A stretch of 64,000 bases of DNA from Bacillus sp. S3 (GTDB lineage: Bacteria; Bacillota; Bacilli; Bacillales; Cytobacillaceae), in NCBI RefSeq assembly GCF_005154805.1, contig NZ_CP039727.1:1423501-1487500 (forward strand), written 5' to 3'. This document shows positions 63,526 to 64,000 of this stretch, piece by piece (position 1 is the first letter of the stretch; each line of letters starts with the position of its first letter). The notes under the pieces are model-generated. The model saw only the letters and a program-made list of their open reading frames with translations. It did not search any database and was not told the origin of the DNA. Made by a program: the position numbers and the translations under genes.

Positions 63526-64000
63526 TCATAGTCCTCCTTTTCTATCGCAGAATCAAATGCCAGGATCGTACAAAATTGTATAATAGCTTTTGCTGACGGT
63601 CTTATTTTTCCTAAACCATCCTCGAAGTTTTTGGAAGGTTTAGAATTCACCTCGATTAACCAAGGTTTTCCTTCATAATCAATACCAATGTCGATGCCGA
63701 GCTCTCCCGTTATTCCTTCGGATTGGCGGCTAATCACCGCAGCGGTTTCCAGTGCTAATTCCTTAATGAGGGCCAGTGCTTCTGAAGATTGCTTTGGACT
63801 CATGCAAGTTCGTAAGGCATTCAGCGGACGTGTAATGGTTCCGCCTCGTGCTAGATTTGAAACAAACTCAGTTTCGGCGGCAATCCTTGCAACAGTTGAG
63901 GTTACTGCCCAATGATGCATGTGAGTTTTATGACATAAAACTCTGAAATCTATGGCTTTACATTCATTCGTCATAAATGAAATGCCTTGCTGAATGATGT
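63522..64000 (-). CDS. YheC/YheD family ATP-grasp protein, copy 4 (partial, 5' end outside window)
   Basis: An open frame of at least 158 residues running off the right edge. The sequence IIQQGISF before MTNECKAIDFRV aligns with IVQQGIHLL before SVDFRV in copy 2, so the ATG at 63974 is internal. The C-terminal ATP-grasp end includes GELGIDIGID and EVNSKPSKN. It is the upstream member of the four-gene array as far as seen. Confidence 0.88.
   Translation of the reverse strand, partial: IIQQGISFMTNECKAIDFRVLCHKTHMHHWAVTSTVARIAAETEFVSNLARGGTITRPLNALRTCMSPKQSSEALALIKELALETAAVISRQSEGITGELGIDIGIDYEGKPWLIEVNSKPSKNFEDGLGKIRPSAKAIIQFCTILAFDSAIEKEDYE

Overview
The window is chromosomal DNA of a low-GC, endospore-forming member of the Bacillaceae (Bacillus/Neobacillus-like). 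Spore genes (SpoVR, an alpha/beta-type SASP, a YheC/YheD array), AGGAGG-type ribosome binding sites, TTG/GTG starts, a sigma-Y module and gene order recalling the B. subtilis yhc-yhd-yhe interval (yhcT-yhcU, pgcA, yhdB, spoVR, paired CNNM genes around a MerR gene, yheE-yheC/D) support this. I saw no rRNA, canonical tRNA, prophage, insertion sequence or CRISPR array.

Layout. 1-4 kb: an MMPL exporter cut by the window edge, then deoR-deoC with shared operator-like motifs and a small XapX gene. 4-11 kb: a DUF3189 gene, a pyrroline-5-carboxylate reductase, then a tight three-gene cassette (HEAT-repeat membrane protein, processive GT2 synthase, large membrane-anchored glycosidase-like protein) that looks like a polysaccharide machine. 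11-20.7 kb: pit with its DUF47 partner, YeaQ-like stress protein, pseudouridine synthase, YhcU, PgcA, an SDR, YhdB, an M14 peptidase and SpoVR. 20.7-25 kb: alanine module (ald, an AdeR-like PucR regulator, an amino acid permease behind a perfect cre site). 25-29 kb: class C acid phosphatase, a mini heme-copper-oxidase-like protein, DUF445 and HupE/UreJ.

29-39 kb: a 1985-residue secreted multidomain protein (lamin-tail, OB-folds, PHP metallohydrolase, cell-wall-binding repeats), followed by an unusual orphan Fo cluster: ATP synthase subunit a, a shortened subunit b and an AtpZ/AtpI-DUF3939 fusion, with no c ring or F1 genes. 39-45 kb: a CGCGG-type peptide, two CNNM/CorC paralogues whose leaders place the ribosome binding site in a hairpin, a MerR gene with an apparent 5' frameshift, a GNAT enzyme and an orphan histidine kinase. 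45-51 kb: TPP riboswitch-thiT, a Fur-box-preceded feoAB operon with its small Cys-rich partner, an XRE regulator and a class A PBP followed by six 52-bp tandem repeats.

52-64 kb: a NERD protein, sigY-yxlC-yxlD/E-like with a recognisable autoregulatory promoter but no ABC transporter genes, fumC, a SASP gene with a sigma-G promoter and a long leader containing two tRNA acceptor/T-arm-like structures, MsmX with an upstream PucR-type regulator, and four consecutive YheC/YheD ATP-grasp genes running off the window. Most promising for new biology: the orphan Fo cluster, the SASP leader, the HEAT-GT2-glycosidase cassette, the giant PHP protein, the CNNM leader hairpins and the 52-bp repeats.
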